A stretch of DNA of 64,000 bases, taken from the NCBI RefSeq assembly GCF_900113735.1, contig NZ_FOQM01000014.1:86604-150603 (forward strand), in the 5' to 3' direction. Of this stretch, positions 35,574-44,183 are shown piece by piece. Under the pieces are notes generated by a model that was given only the letters and a program-made list of their open reading frames with translations, was not told where the DNA came from and made no database searches. The translations under genes and the position numbers were made by a program. This DNA is from Bradyrhizobium sp. Gha. GTDB taxonomy: Bacteria; Pseudomonadota; Alphaproteobacteria; Rhizobiales; Xanthobacteraceae. The stretch's first letter is position 1; the number at the start of each line of letters is the position of its first letter.

Positions 35574-36287
35574 CTACCCACCCCTGATCGGCGGCATCGT
35601 CACCTGGTCGCGGCGGCAGGAGCGGCGTTCGAGCTCGTCGCAGGCGCGGAATTGCAGGTCCTTGCTGAGGCAGATGCGGACTTCGGACAGCCGCGTCCGG
35701 TTGCAGGTGATCGAGATGGCCGCATTGCTCAAACCGGGATTGGCCTTGATGAAGGCTTCTTCCACCTCGCCCGGCGCCACCGTCTTGGCCTCCGACAGCT
35801 CGAGATATTCGGCCGGGATCTTGATCGCGGCGCGCGCCTTGCGAATGGTCTCGAAATAAGTGCGGTCGGTGAGCCCGGAGCAGGTGCCGTGCTTGTCCCA
35901 TTCATTGAAGATCAGTCCTGGCGCCGGCATCAAATCGAGCATCGAAGAGACGATGCTGCGGTTCAGCCGCGGCGACGGCCGCTGACAATATTCCGGAAAG
36001 CCGCTCTCATATTGCGGCCAGAGCCCGTGAACGACGAAGGAATAAGGCCGTCCCTCGCACTGGACGTTCGAGCGCCCGCCGCTGCGGCCGCGCTCGGCCG
36101 CTTCCTCGCAGAAGGACGGCGACCACGACAGCGACAGCACGTAGAAATCGAATTCACCGGGTGTGTTCTGCCGCTTGTCCTGCGCCTTTGCACCGTCGGC
36201 GAGCGAGATCAGCCCGACGGCAAGGGTCAGGGGGAGGGTCAGCGAGATCACGAGACGGGAGAACGAAGGCAATCTAAAGTAAAACAT
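35574..36287 (-). CDS. Ribonuclease T2 family, exported
   Basis: 237 residues with a signal peptide (ending near GAKAQ, residue 36). Catalytic segment CAS1 is FVVHGLWPQ with His87, and CAS2 is FNEWDKHGTC with Glu129, Lys132 and His133, so the active site is complete. Cysteines near 60, 77, 101 and 136 could form disulfides. It probably degrades RNA in the periplasm like RNase I. ATG 36287 is preferred over an upstream TTG because of GAGGGGC 7 nt before it. Confidence 0.92.
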   Translation of the reverse strand: MFYFRLPSFSRLVISLTLPLTLAVGLISLADGAKAQDKRQNTPGEFDFYVLSLSWSPSFCEEAAERGRSGGRSNVQCEGRPYSFVVHGLWPQYESGFPEYCQRPSPRLNRSIVSSMLDLMPAPGLIFNEWDKHGTCSGLTDRTYFETIRKARAAIKIPAEYLELSEAKTVAPGEVEEAFIKANPGLSNAAISITCNRTRLSEVRICLSKDLQFRACDELERRSCRRDQVTMPPIRGG

Positions 36288-36408
36288 GGTGACGCCCCTC
36301 AACTAGACTGTGCAGAAAGCCTAGCAGGCAACGTGAACATTTCAAGAACAAAATTCAGGTGCGACAGACGACCTGGTCGCTCGATAAGCCCGAATCAGGG
36401 GCTTCGGC

Positions 36409-36873
36409 TCAGGGCTTGGCTGCGCGGCAGGACGGATTGTACGCCCAGTTGCGGTCGAGTCCGACCACGCACCATTCGACGCCCTGACCATATCCGGCAA
36501 AGCCGCCATCCTCGATGATCGAGAAGTGCACCCTGCGCACCTTGCCGTCAGTAAGCATGGCCTCGCCGGTGCAGTAGCGGCGCGGAATGTTGTCCGACGC
36601 CCAGGGCCGGAAAGCCGTCTCGTGAACATTGGCGAAGCCCGTGATTTGCAACGGCGAATTCCAGAACGAGCTTTCCTTCTCCCAGAACTGGCTCGAGATT
36701 GTCGGCAGCGCCTTGTCGCATTCGGCGACATTGCCGTCATACCGTGGGCCGCTCAGCCAGAAATTCAGCTCCAACGGGTTGGCGGCCTTGGCCTCGGTGA
36801 GCGACAGCGCTCCGAATACGAGGCCGAGAACGGCGGCAAAGCGAAGTGATTTCAGGGAGGTCGAGGCGCGCAT
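36409..36873 (-). CDS. Hypothetical secreted protein
   Basis: 154 residues with a clear signal peptide (RASTSLKSLRFAAVLGLVFGALSLTEAKA, cut before ANPLELNFW). The mature part is small, aromatic-rich and has four cysteines (ECDKA, YCTGE, WCVVG, SCRAA), possibly two disulfides. No family is recognised. An alternative ATG lies at 36891. It is adjacent to RNase T2 on the same strand. Confidence 0.75.
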   Translation of the reverse strand: MRASTSLKSLRFAAVLGLVFGALSLTEAKAANPLELNFWLSGPRYDGNVAECDKALPTISSQFWEKESSFWNSPLQITGFANVHETAFRPWASDNIPRRYCTGEAMLTDGKVRRVHFSIIEDGGFAGYGQGVEWCVVGLDRNWAYNPSCRAAKP

Positions 36874-37055
36874 GGGCAATCCAGACAGCATGATCTGCGA
36901 AGGTCAGACGGTGCCGCGAAGGGCGGGGGAGGTCAAGTGCAGCGCGGCAACACTCGGGCAGGAGTTGATCATAACGTCGCACTCGACAGGCCTTCGGTTC
37001 TTTCCACCGCCGCGCCGGCAACGTAAACTGCCGGCGATCAATCGGAGTGACGGGA

Positions 37056-37349
37056 ATGCGAATCATTGCGGCCGCGGGCCTTCTTGCCTTGGGTATGATG
37101 GCGAGCCAGTCGGCGCGCGCCGACATTCTCCCGGTGCCTCCTTTCAAGGGCAACGACACCGGCGGCATCATCGCTTATTCGATGGCGACCCAGGTCGATG
37201 CGCGCCAGATCGCGGTCGATCACTGTGCGCAGTACGGCAAGGTGGTGAAATTCCTCGCGGTGCAGGCCTATCAGGGCGGTTACATCTCGTTCGCCTGTCG
37301 TTGGGTGCCCTACGGCGCCGCCGATCGGCCGATCCGCACCCTCTACTGA
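37056..37349 (+). CDS. Hypothetical small secreted protein
   Basis: 97 residues. The signal peptide MRIIAAAGLLALGMMASQSARA is followed by DILPVPPFKGNDTGGIIAYSM. Two cysteines (HCAQY, ACRWV) may pair. ATG 37056 has GGAG 8 nt upstream. It is the first of two tandem plus-strand genes for exported proteins. No function recognised. Confidence 0.78.
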   Translation: MRIIAAAGLLALGMMASQSARADILPVPPFKGNDTGGIIAYSMATQVDARQIAVDHCAQYGKVVKFLAVQAYQGGYISFACRWVPYGAADRPIRTLY

Positions 37350-37397
37350 GGCGTTTCGGAACGGCCGGCCTCGACATCTCAGCCGGGAGTTTCTGCT

Positions 37398-37931
37398 ATG
37401 ACGCGCAAGCTTGCTTTGCTCGGATCAGTCGCTTGTCTCGTGCTGTCGGCAGGCAGCGCCGTCGCTGACGACCTGCCGGTGCGCAAGGCGGGCCTCTGGG
37501 AAATGAAAATGGTCAGGACCGGCTCGGCGATGCCGGAGATGACCATGCAGCATTGCACCGACGAGACTGTCGACAAGGAGATGAGCAACAACATCTCGCC
37601 GATGGCCAAGCAGGTCTGCTCCAAGCAAGACGTCAAGAAGACGGCCACCGGTTATGTCAGCGATTCCGAGTGCAGCGTCGCCGGCATGTCCACGACCTCG
37701 CACGCCGAGATAACAGGCGATTTCAATTCGGCCTACACGGTGAAGACCTCGTCACATGCGCAAGGCGGTGCCGCCGGTACCGCAGGGCGCGACACCACCA
37801 TGACGCTGGAGGCCAAATGGCTTGGCGCATGCAAGACCGACCAGAAGCCCGGCGACATCGTGATGCCCGGCGGGTTCAAGATGAACGTGCGCGACCTCGA
37901 CAAGCTGAAGGCGCTGCTGCCGAAGCAGTAG
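37398..37931 (+). CDS. DUF3617 family exported protein
   Basis: 177 residues. A signal peptide (ending AGSAVADD) precedes a DUF3617-type domain: GLWEMKMVRTGSAMPEMTMQHCTDE near the start, a central CSKQDVKK...YVSDSECSVAGMS, and a GDIVMPGG end. The cysteines at HCTDE, VCSKQ, ECSVA and ACKTD are the conserved set. The function of the family is unknown; it is presumed periplasmic. Confidence 0.85.
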   Translation: MTRKLALLGSVACLVLSAGSAVADDLPVRKAGLWEMKMVRTGSAMPEMTMQHCTDETVDKEMSNNISPMAKQVCSKQDVKKTATGYVSDSECSVAGMSTTSHAEITGDFNSAYTVKTSSHAQGGAAGTAGRDTTMTLEAKWLGACKTDQKPGDIVMPGGFKMNVRDLDKLKALLPKQ

Positions 37932-38006
37932 TGCCGGAAACCGCTCCCTCGCCCAGTTCGCACTGGGACGCGACGAGCCTCGCTCGTGCCGAGCGAGGTC
38001 AGAAAG

Positions 38007-39395
38007 CTACACCGGTATCCGGACGCTCGCCCTCAATCCACCCATCGGGCTGTCGCCCAGCGTGATGTCGCCGCCATGCAAGCGGGCGATGTCGCGGGCG
38101 ATCGCCAGGCCCAAGCCCGTGCCGCCTTCGTCCTGGTTACGGGCATTGTCGAGCCGCAGGAACGGCTTGAACACTTCCTCGCGCAAATGCACCGGAATAC
38201 CCGGGCCGTCGTCGTCGACCGTCACAGTCAGATAGCGGTGATCGCGCTGACCGGAGATGGCGATGGCCTTGCCATAGCGCGCGGCATTGGTGACGAGGTT
38301 GGCGAGGCAGCGCTTGAACGAGGCCGGCTTCACCGTCACCACGGGCAGGCCACTGAATGTCACGGTCGCGGCATGGCCATGGCGTTCGGCGTCGCTGCGC
38401 AACTCCTCGAGCGCCTGCACCATGTCGGTCGGCTGCGACTGCTCGCCGGAATCGCCGCGGGCAAAGGCGAGGTAATCCTCCAGCATCATCGACATCTCGT
38501 CGACGTCCTTGCGCATGCCCTCGAGTTCGGGGTTGTCGCCGATCAGCGCCAGCTCGAGCTTGAAACGGGTGAGGATGGTGCGCAGATCGTGGCTGACGCC
38601 GGCGAGCATCGCGGTGCGCTGCTCCATCGCGCGTTCGATGCGCGACTTCATCTCGAGGAAGGCGCCCGCCGCGCGACGCACTTCGCGCGCACCGCGGGGC
38701 CTGAAGTTCGGCGCCTCGCGGCCCTTGCCGAAGCTTTCCGCGGCATCCGCAAGCCGCAGGATCGGCTTGATCTGGTTGCGCAGGAACAGCACCGACACGA
38801 TCAGCAGGATCGAGGACGTGCCGACCATCCAGAACAGGAAGATCTCCGAGTTCGAGGCATACGCGGCGCTGCGCTGCGCGAACACGCGCATCACGGCATC
38901 GTCGAGCTGGATGCGGATCTCGACGAGGTTGGAGCGGCCGACCGTGTCGATCCAGAACGAGCGTCCGATCTGGCGGCCCAGCTGCACCGACAGCGTCTGG
39001 TCGAGCAGCGAGAAGAACGGTTTTGGCCCGGGCGGCGGCATGTCGCCAGGCGGCAGGAAATCGACGGTGAGTTGCAGGCGCTGCAGGGCGATGCGGCGAA
39101 TCTGTTCGCGGTCCTTGTCCTGTGGATAGCCCTTGTAGATGTCGATCAGCGCGGCGATGTCCTGCACCACCGCGGCCGAGAGGCGGCGCGTCACCGTGTT
39201 CCAGTGCCGCTCCATGAACACGAAGGCGACCACCGATTGCAGGATCACCATCGGCACGATCATGATGAGCAGGGCGCGCGCATAGAGGCCGGTCGGCATC
39301 CAGCCCTTGAATGCGTTGCCCATCCAGCCGTTGGCGCGCGAAACACGGCCGGCGGCGCTCTTCAGAAGCGTCAGGCCGGTATCGATCGTGCTCAT
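38007..39395 (-). CDS. EnvZ-type sensor histidine kinase
   Basis: 462 residues. TM1 (about 40-60) and TM2 (about 185-210) bracket a periplasmic sensor domain. A HAMP domain (LRNQIKPILRLADAAESFGKG) follows. The dimerisation helix has phospho-acceptor His269 in GVSHDLRTILTR; the usual Pro after RT is replaced by Ile274. The N-box (CLANLVTNAARYGK), G1 (DDDGPGIP) and G2 (GGTGLGLAIARDI) form the ATP site. ATG 39395 was chosen over an upstream TTG. It is the third gene of a marR-regulator-kinase operon, 21 nt after the response-regulator stop. Confidence 0.92.
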   Translation of the reverse strand: MSTIDTGLTLLKSAAGRVSRANGWMGNAFKGWMPTGLYARALLIMIVPMVILQSVVAFVFMERHWNTVTRRLSAAVVQDIAALIDIYKGYPQDKDREQIRRIALQRLQLTVDFLPPGDMPPPGPKPFFSLLDQTLSVQLGRQIGRSFWIDTVGRSNLVEIRIQLDDAVMRVFAQRSAAYASNSEIFLFWMVGTSSILLIVSVLFLRNQIKPILRLADAAESFGKGREAPNFRPRGAREVRRAAGAFLEMKSRIERAMEQRTAMLAGVSHDLRTILTRFKLELALIGDNPELEGMRKDVDEMSMMLEDYLAFARGDSGEQSQPTDMVQALEELRSDAERHGHAATVTFSGLPVVTVKPASFKRCLANLVTNAARYGKAIAISGQRDHRYLTVTVDDDGPGIPVHLREEVFKPFLRLDNARNQDEGGTGLGLAIARDIARLHGGDITLGDSPMGGLRASVRIPV

Positions 39396-39416
39396 CGGTC
39401 TTGCTTCACTCAACGT

Positions 39417-40148
39417 CTACGGCGAGGCCACGAGCCGGTAGCCGATGCCGCGCACCGCCTGCAGGAACAGGGGATTGGCAGGATCGGTCTCGATCTTGCG
39501 CCTGAGGCGATTGATCTGGACGTCGACGGCGCGCTCGTTGACGCTGCCGTTGCCGGTCAGCGCGCTGCGCGGCACGGTCTCGCCCGGCGTCTCCGAGAGA
39601 ATCCGCAGCATCTCGCGCTCGCGGTCGGTGAGATGGATGACCTCCTCGCCCTGACGCAATTCGCCGCGATCGAGATGATAGACGTAAGGACCGAACGCGA
39701 TCTTCTCCACCGCCGCGGCCTGGACCGGCGGCGCGGCGCGTTTGAGGATGTTGTTGATGCGCAGCGCCAGCTCGCGCGGCTCGAACGGCTTTGCGACGTA
39801 ATCGTCGGCGCCGATCTGGAGGCCCTCGATACGGGCCTCGGGCTCATGCCGCGCGGTCAGCATCACGATCGGCACCGAGGAGGAGGTGCGGATGAACCGG
39901 GCGAGATCGAAGCCGGTCTCGCCGGGCATCATGACGTCGAGGATCAACAAGTCGAAATGCAGTCCCAGCAGCTTCGCGCGGGCATCGCCGGCACTGGCGG
40001 CAGTGGTGACGCGATAGCCTTCGGCCGCGAGAAAGCGCGACAAGAGATCGCGGATGCGGCGATCGTCGTCGACCAGCAGCAGATGGGGGGCGTCGTCGGC
40101 CGGTTGCGCCGGCGGGCGGGCGAGCGTGGCAGCGAGCGGCACGGTCAC
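39417..40148 (-). CDS. OmpR-type response regulator
   Basis: 243 residues. The receiver domain has Asp27-29 (LVDDD), phospho-acceptor Asp71 (LILDVMMPGE), Thr (MLTARH) and Lys (VAKPFEP). The winged-helix DNA-binding domain follows (HLTDREREMLRILSE...NERAVDVQINRLRRKIE...VRGIGYRL). The start is GTG 40148, overlapping the marR stop as GTGA, so translation is coupled. It partners the EnvZ-type kinase just downstream. Confidence 0.93.
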   Translation of the reverse strand: MTVPLAATLARPPAQPADDAPHLLLVDDDRRIRDLLSRFLAAEGYRVTTAASAGDARAKLLGLHFDLLILDVMMPGETGFDLARFIRTSSSVPIVMLTARHEPEARIEGLQIGADDYVAKPFEPRELALRINNILKRAAPPVQAAAVEKIAFGPYVYHLDRGELRQGEEVIHLTDREREMLRILSETPGETVPRSALTGNGSVNERAVDVQINRLRRKIETDPANPLFLQAVRGIGYRLVASP

Positions 40149-40684
40149 TCCTTTGAGGCTTGATTGGTGGCGAAGATCGTCTCCAGCACCTTGTCCGGAT
40201 CGTCGCGGTCGATCATGGCACGCAGGAAGCGCTTGACGGTCTCGGCGTCATCAGGCGCCATCTCGGCGAGCGCCCTGGTGATCCGCGTGGTCTGGAGGCC
40301 GGCGAGCTTCTGCACCAGCGCCTCGCCCTTCGGTGTCGCATAGAGCAGCCGCTGGCGTCGGTCATTGTCGCCGGTCTTCTGCACGATATAGCCCTCGTCC
40401 AGCAGCTGCTTGAGCACGCGGCCGAGCGACTGTTTGGTGATGCGCAGGACGTCGAGAAGGTCGGCGACCTTGAGCCCCGGGTAGCGGTAGACGAAATGCA
40501 TGACCCGGTGATGGGCCCGGCCGAAGCCAAAAGCCTCCAGCTCCTGGTCGGGATCGCCGACGAAATCGCGATAGGCGAAGAACAGCAGCTCGATGATATC
40601 CCAGCGCAAATTGCCTCCTTCGCCTGCCGCCGGCCGGGGCTCGGCAGCGCTTTGAGAGGGAGTCGCGAAATTTATGTCAGGCAT
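40145..40684 (-). CDS. MarR-family transcriptional regulator
   Basis: 179-residue winged-helix repressor-type protein. The recognition region is GLKVADLLDVLRITKQSLGRVLKQLLDEGYIVQK, followed by the wing DNDRRQRLLYATPKGEAL. It heads the three-gene operon with the response regulator and kinase. ATG 40684 has no strong ribosome site, and the upstream AT-rich palindrome at 40684-40705 may be its operator. Ligand unknown. Confidence 0.88.
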   Translation of the reverse strand: MPDINFATPSQSAAEPRPAAGEGGNLRWDIIELLFFAYRDFVGDPDQELEAFGFGRAHHRVMHFVYRYPGLKVADLLDVLRITKQSLGRVLKQLLDEGYIVQKTGDNDRRQRLLYATPKGEALVQKLAGLQTTRITRALAEMAPDDAETVKRFLRAMIDRDDPDKVLETIFATNQASKE

Positions 40685-41023
40685 ATTGACGTATCTTGGG
40701 TTCAATGTTACAAAACGATTGGCCCGCACGAAATTTTAGATCGTTTCGCGTCGGGTAGCATTTCCAGGAGCGGCCGGAGTGTGCCCGACAGGCGGTGACG
40801 GCCGAAGCAGATCTACCGTGCGATTGTCGAGCGGCATTTCGGCAAAACATACTGGACTTCCGCCTTCCGCAAAAGCATGTCCTCGGGAGACATGCTGGTC
40901 ACGGAAACCGGCCGTAAGAAGGCTGGCGGAGGTTCGGCCAGAAACCTAATGAGCCAGCCGGGCCCGAAAATGGGCAGGCGGGCGCGAAAAGCAGCGCCGC
41001 CACCGGCAGCGGGAGGCAAGGAC
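40685..41023. promoter_or_regulatory. Divergent promoter region marR/ilvE
   Basis: 340 bp with no gene. The marR-proximal part holds ATTGAC...GTTCAAT, an imperfect inverted repeat with a 7-9 nt centre at about 40685-40707, a candidate MarR-type operator. The ilvE-proximal part is GC-rich and ends with GGGAGG before the ilvE start. Confidence 0.4.
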
Positions 41024-42106
41024 ATGAGCATGAAATTCGACATCCAGCCCGCATCCAATCCGACGCCCGAGAAGGACCGGGTCGCCAAGCTGGTGGACCC
41101 CGGCTTCGGGCGCGTGTTCACCGATCACATGGCGGTGGTCCGCTACAACCAGTCCAAGGGCGGCTGGTATGAGGCGAAGATCGAGGCGCGTGCCAATTTC
41201 CAGATCGATCCGGCCGGTGCGGTCCTGCACTATGCGCAGGAAATCTTTGAGGGCCTCAAGGCCTACAAGCGCGACGACGGCGGCGTGAACCTGTTCCGTC
41301 CCGACGCCAACGCGCGCCGCTTCAAGGACTCCGCCGATCGCATGGCCATGGCGCAGCTCCCGGAAGATGTCTTCATCGAGGCCGTCGAGCAGGTCGTGCG
41401 CATCGATCGCGCCTGGATGCCGGGCGGCGAGGGCAGCCTCTATCTGCGTCCCTTCATGATCGCGAGCGAGACCTTCCTCGGCGTCAAGCCGTCGTCCGAA
41501 TACATCTTCGCGGTGATCGCCTCACCCGTCGGCTCCTATTTCAAGGGTGGCCCCGCGCCCGTCTCGATCTGGGTGTCGGAGAATTACACGCGCGCCGCCG
41601 TCGGCGGCACCGGCGCCGTCAAGTGCGGCGGCAATTATGCGGCCAGCCTGCGCGCGCAGGCCGAAGCGATCCAGCACGGCTGCGATCAGGTCGTGTTCCT
41701 CGATGCGGTCGAGCGCCGCTACATCGAGGAGCTCGGCGGCATGAACGTGTTCTTCGTGTTCGACGACGGCTCGCTGTCGACGCCGCCGCTCGGCACCATC
41801 CTGCCCGGCATCACCCGCGACTCCATCATCGCGCTCGCCCGCGATGCCGGCAAGACCGTGCGCGAGGAGCCGTATTCGCTCGACCAGTGGCGCAAGGATG
41901 CAGCGAGCGGCAGGCTCAAGGAAGCGTTTGCCTGCGGCACTGCCGCCGTGATCTCGCCGATCGGCAGGGTGCGCTCGGTCAGCGGCGACTTCGAGATCTC
42001 GGGCGGCGCCGCCGGCCCCGTCGCCATGGGCCTGCGCAAGCAACTCGTCGACATCCAGTACGGCCGCACCAACGATCCGCACAACTGGATCCGCAAGGTG
42101 TTTTGA
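41024..42106 (+). CDS. ilvE: Branched-chain amino acid aminotransferase
   Basis: PLP enzyme for the last step of Val, Leu and Ile synthesis and the first of their breakdown. The 360-residue protein is of the longer (class IV, type II) kind: YAQEIFEGLKAYKRDDG, LYLRPFMIASE, then PLP Lys200 in GTGAVKCGGNYAAS, and ELGGMNVFFV with GTAAVISPIG. ATG 41024 has GGAGG 7 nt upstream; the frame extends about 150 nt further without homology. Confidence 0.95.
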   Translation: MSMKFDIQPASNPTPEKDRVAKLVDPGFGRVFTDHMAVVRYNQSKGGWYEAKIEARANFQIDPAGAVLHYAQEIFEGLKAYKRDDGGVNLFRPDANARRFKDSADRMAMAQLPEDVFIEAVEQVVRIDRAWMPGGEGSLYLRPFMIASETFLGVKPSSEYIFAVIASPVGSYFKGGPAPVSIWVSENYTRAAVGGTGAVKCGGNYAASLRAQAEAIQHGCDQVVFLDAVERRYIEELGGMNVFFVFDDGSLSTPPLGTILPGITRDSIIALARDAGKTVREEPYSLDQWRKDAASGRLKEAFACGTAAVISPIGRVRSVSGDFEISGGAAGPVAMGLRKQLVDIQYGRTNDPHNWIRKVF

Positions 42107-42116
42107 GGCTGAGGCA

Positions 42117-42182
42117 GTCATTCCGGGATGGTCCGAAGGACCAGACCCGGAATCTCGATGCTTCGCATCGCCCCGGAATGAC
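42117..42182. repeat. Palindromic repeat (GTCATTCCGGG family)
   Basis: It starts GTCATTCCGGG and ends CCCCGGAATGAC, which pair as outer arms; internal parts GGTCC/GGACC and CGATGC/GCATCG form side hairpins. It lies between ilvE and hisS. Relatives are at 44081 and 51435. Confidence 0.85.
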
Positions 42183-42227
42183 GGCCGCAACAGTTGCCGC
42201 ATCGCGCGTCGGCTGGTAAACGCCCGC

Positions 42228-43748
42228 ATGGCCGAAAAACCCAAAAAACCCCAGAAACTGAAGGCGCGCTTGCCGCGCGGACTCGAGGATCGCGACCCCT
42301 CGGCGATCCGGGCGACGCGCGAGATGGTCGAGAAGATCCGCGCCGTCTACGAGCTCTACGGGTTCGAGCCGGTGGAGACGCCGGCGATGGAATACACCGA
42401 TGCGCTCGGCAAGTTCCTGCCCGATCAGGACCGTCCGAACGAGGGCGTGTTCTCGTTCCAGGACGACGACGAGCAGTGGATCAGCTTGCGCTACGACCTG
42501 ACCGCGCCGCTCGCGCGCTATGTCGGCGAGCGCTACGGCACCGATGGCCTGGTTTTGCCCTATCGCAGCTATCGTGTCGGTTACGTCTTCCGCAACGAGA
42601 AGCCCGGCCCCGGCCGCTTCCGCCAGTTCATGCAGTTCGATGCCGACACGGTCGGCTCGGCGACGCCGGCGGCCGATGCCGAGATCTGCATGATGGCGGC
42701 CGACACGATGGAAGCGCTCGGCATCGCGCGCGGCCAGTACGTGGTGAAGGTCAACAATCGAAAAGTGCTCGACGGCGTTCTCGAGGCCATCGGGCTCGCT
42801 GGTGAGGAGAATGCGGCACGCCGCCTGACCGTGCTGCGCGCGATTGACAAGCTCGACAAATTTTCCGCTGATGAAGTGCGCAAGCTGCTCGGCCCCGGAC
42901 GATGGGACGGTGGCGAGGAAGGCAAGGGCGACTTCACCAAGGGTGCCAATCTCAGCGCGGCGGAGGCTGATGTCGTTCTCGCCATCACCAGGCCTCGCGA
43001 GGATTGGAAAGAAGCCATCGCCGCGGCGGAAACCTACCTTGCCAGGAGCGAGATCGGCCAGGCCGGCGTGAGCGAGCTGGAAGAGATTGCCAAGCTTGTC
43101 ACAGCGTCCGGTTACGGCGCCGACCGCATCAAGATCGATCCGTCCGTCGTGCGCGGCCTCGAATATTACACCGGCCCCGTCTACGAGGTCGAACTGCTGC
43201 TCGAGACCAAGGACGAGAAGGGCCGCCCTGTGCGCTTCGGGTCGGTCGGTGGTGGCGGTCGTTACGATGGCCTCGTCTCGCGCTTCCGCGGCGAGCCGGT
43301 GCCGGCGACCGGCTTCTCGATTGGCGTGTCGCGCCTGCAGGCCGCGCTGACGCTGCTCGGCAAGCTCGACACGCGCCCCGAAGTCGGTCCCGTCGTCGTG
43401 ACCGTGTTCGACCGCGACCGTGTCGCCGACTATCAGAAGATGGTCGCGAGCTTGCGCGCGGCCGGCATTCGCGCCGAGCTCTATCTCGGCAATCCCAAGA
43501 ACATGGGCAACCAGCTCAAATATGCCGACCGCCGCAATTCACCTTGCGTGATCATCCAGGGCTCGGATGAAAAGGCGCGCGGCGAGCTGCAGATCAAGGA
43601 TCTGGTCGAGGGCGCGAAGGCCGCGGCCGCGATCGCCTCCAACCAGGAATGGCGCGAGACGCGTCCCGCGCAGTTTTCGTGCAGCGAAGCCGAGCTCGTC
43701 GTGAAGGTGCGCGAGGTGCTGGCGCGCCATGAGGTGAGCTGGGGCTAG
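42228..43748 (+). CDS. hisS: Histidyl-tRNA synthetase
   Basis: Class II synthetase for tRNA-His. The 506-residue protein begins RLPRGLEDRDP. Motif 2 is in YRVGYVFRNEKPGPGRFRQFMQFDAD, the histidine-specific loop is VRGLEYYTGPVYEVE with GSVGGGGRYDGLV, and motif 3 is GFSIGVSRLQ. The anticodon-binding domain (VVVTVFDRDR...YLGNPKNMGNQLKYADRRN...SPCVIIQG) is at the C-terminus. It is monocistronic between two palindromic repeats. Confidence 0.96.
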   Translation: MAEKPKKPQKLKARLPRGLEDRDPSAIRATREMVEKIRAVYELYGFEPVETPAMEYTDALGKFLPDQDRPNEGVFSFQDDDEQWISLRYDLTAPLARYVGERYGTDGLVLPYRSYRVGYVFRNEKPGPGRFRQFMQFDADTVGSATPAADAEICMMAADTMEALGIARGQYVVKVNNRKVLDGVLEAIGLAGEENAARRLTVLRAIDKLDKFSADEVRKLLGPGRWDGGEEGKGDFTKGANLSAAEADVVLAITRPREDWKEAIAAAETYLARSEIGQAGVSELEEIAKLVTASGYGADRIKIDPSVVRGLEYYTGPVYEVELLLETKDEKGRPVRFGSVGGGGRYDGLVSRFRGEPVPATGFSIGVSRLQAALTLLGKLDTRPEVGPVVVTVFDRDRVADYQKMVASLRAAGIRAELYLGNPKNMGNQLKYADRRNSPCVIIQGSDEKARGELQIKDLVEGAKAAAAIASNQEWRETRPAQFSCSEAELVVKVREVLARHEVSWG

Positions 43749-43763
43749 CCATTCGTTTCGATC

Positions 43764-43845
43764 GTCGTGCCCGGGCTTGTCCCGGGCACCCACGTCTTGT
43801 TTGATAGCGAAGTCCGTGGATGGCCGGGACAAGCCCGGCCATGAC
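43764..43845. repeat. Palindromic repeat (GCCCGGGCTTGTCCCGGGC family)
   Basis: Hairpin TGCCCGGG/CCCGGGCA and hairpin GGCCGGG/CCCGGCC are joined, and the outer ends GTCGTG and CATGAC are loosely complementary. It lies between hisS and the tautomerase gene and may act as the hisS terminator. Confidence 0.85.
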
Positions 43846-43869
43846 GGAGAGGCGAGAGGGAGAAATGAT

Positions 43870-44073
43870 ATGCCTGAGATTACCGTCAGCATGGCCGAAG
43901 GCCGCACCGACGAGCAGAAGGCCGGCATGATGCGCGACATCACACAGGCGCTGGTGAAGAATCTCGGCGTCGACGCCGATGCCGTCGTCATCCAGATCAA
44001 CGAAGCCCCGCTCCGCCACAAGATGAAGGGGGGCAAGACCTTCGTGGAACGCGCGGCGGCCGCGAAGAAGTGA
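43870..44073 (+). CDS. 4-oxalocrotonate tautomerase-family protein
   Basis: 67 residues. The N-terminal Met is followed by Pro (MPEITVSMAEGRT), the catalytic Pro1 of this superfamily after Met removal. EQKAGMMRDITQALVKNLG is the amphipathic helix, and VVIQINEAP the second strand. The substrate of such small tautomerases cannot be told from sequence. It has a GGGAG site, and a palindromic repeat on either side. Confidence 0.88.
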   Translation: MPEITVSMAEGRTDEQKAGMMRDITQALVKNLGVDADAVVIQINEAPLRHKMKGGKTFVERAAAAKK

Positions 44074-44080
44074 CGCTTAG

Positions 44081-44173
44081 CGTCATTCCGGGGCAGCCCG
44101 CGAGGGCTGAACCCGGAATCTCGATCGGCAATCTCCGGATTCCGGGTTCGCGCCTCGCGCGCCCCGAATGACG
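44081..44173. repeat. Palindromic repeat (GTCATTCCGGG family)
   Basis: It starts CGTCATTCCGGGGC and ends GCCCCGAATGACG, with an inner inverted pair AACCCGGAAT/ATTCCGGGTT (centre GATCGG). It separates the tautomerase and the thioesterase genes. Confidence 0.88.
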
Positions 44174-44183
44174 AGCAAGCACC

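Noticed and set aside
37986..40163. Plus-strand open frame of 725 codons
   Set aside because: It lies fully antisense to the kinase and response regulator, whose domains are unambiguous; long antisense frames are expected at this GC.
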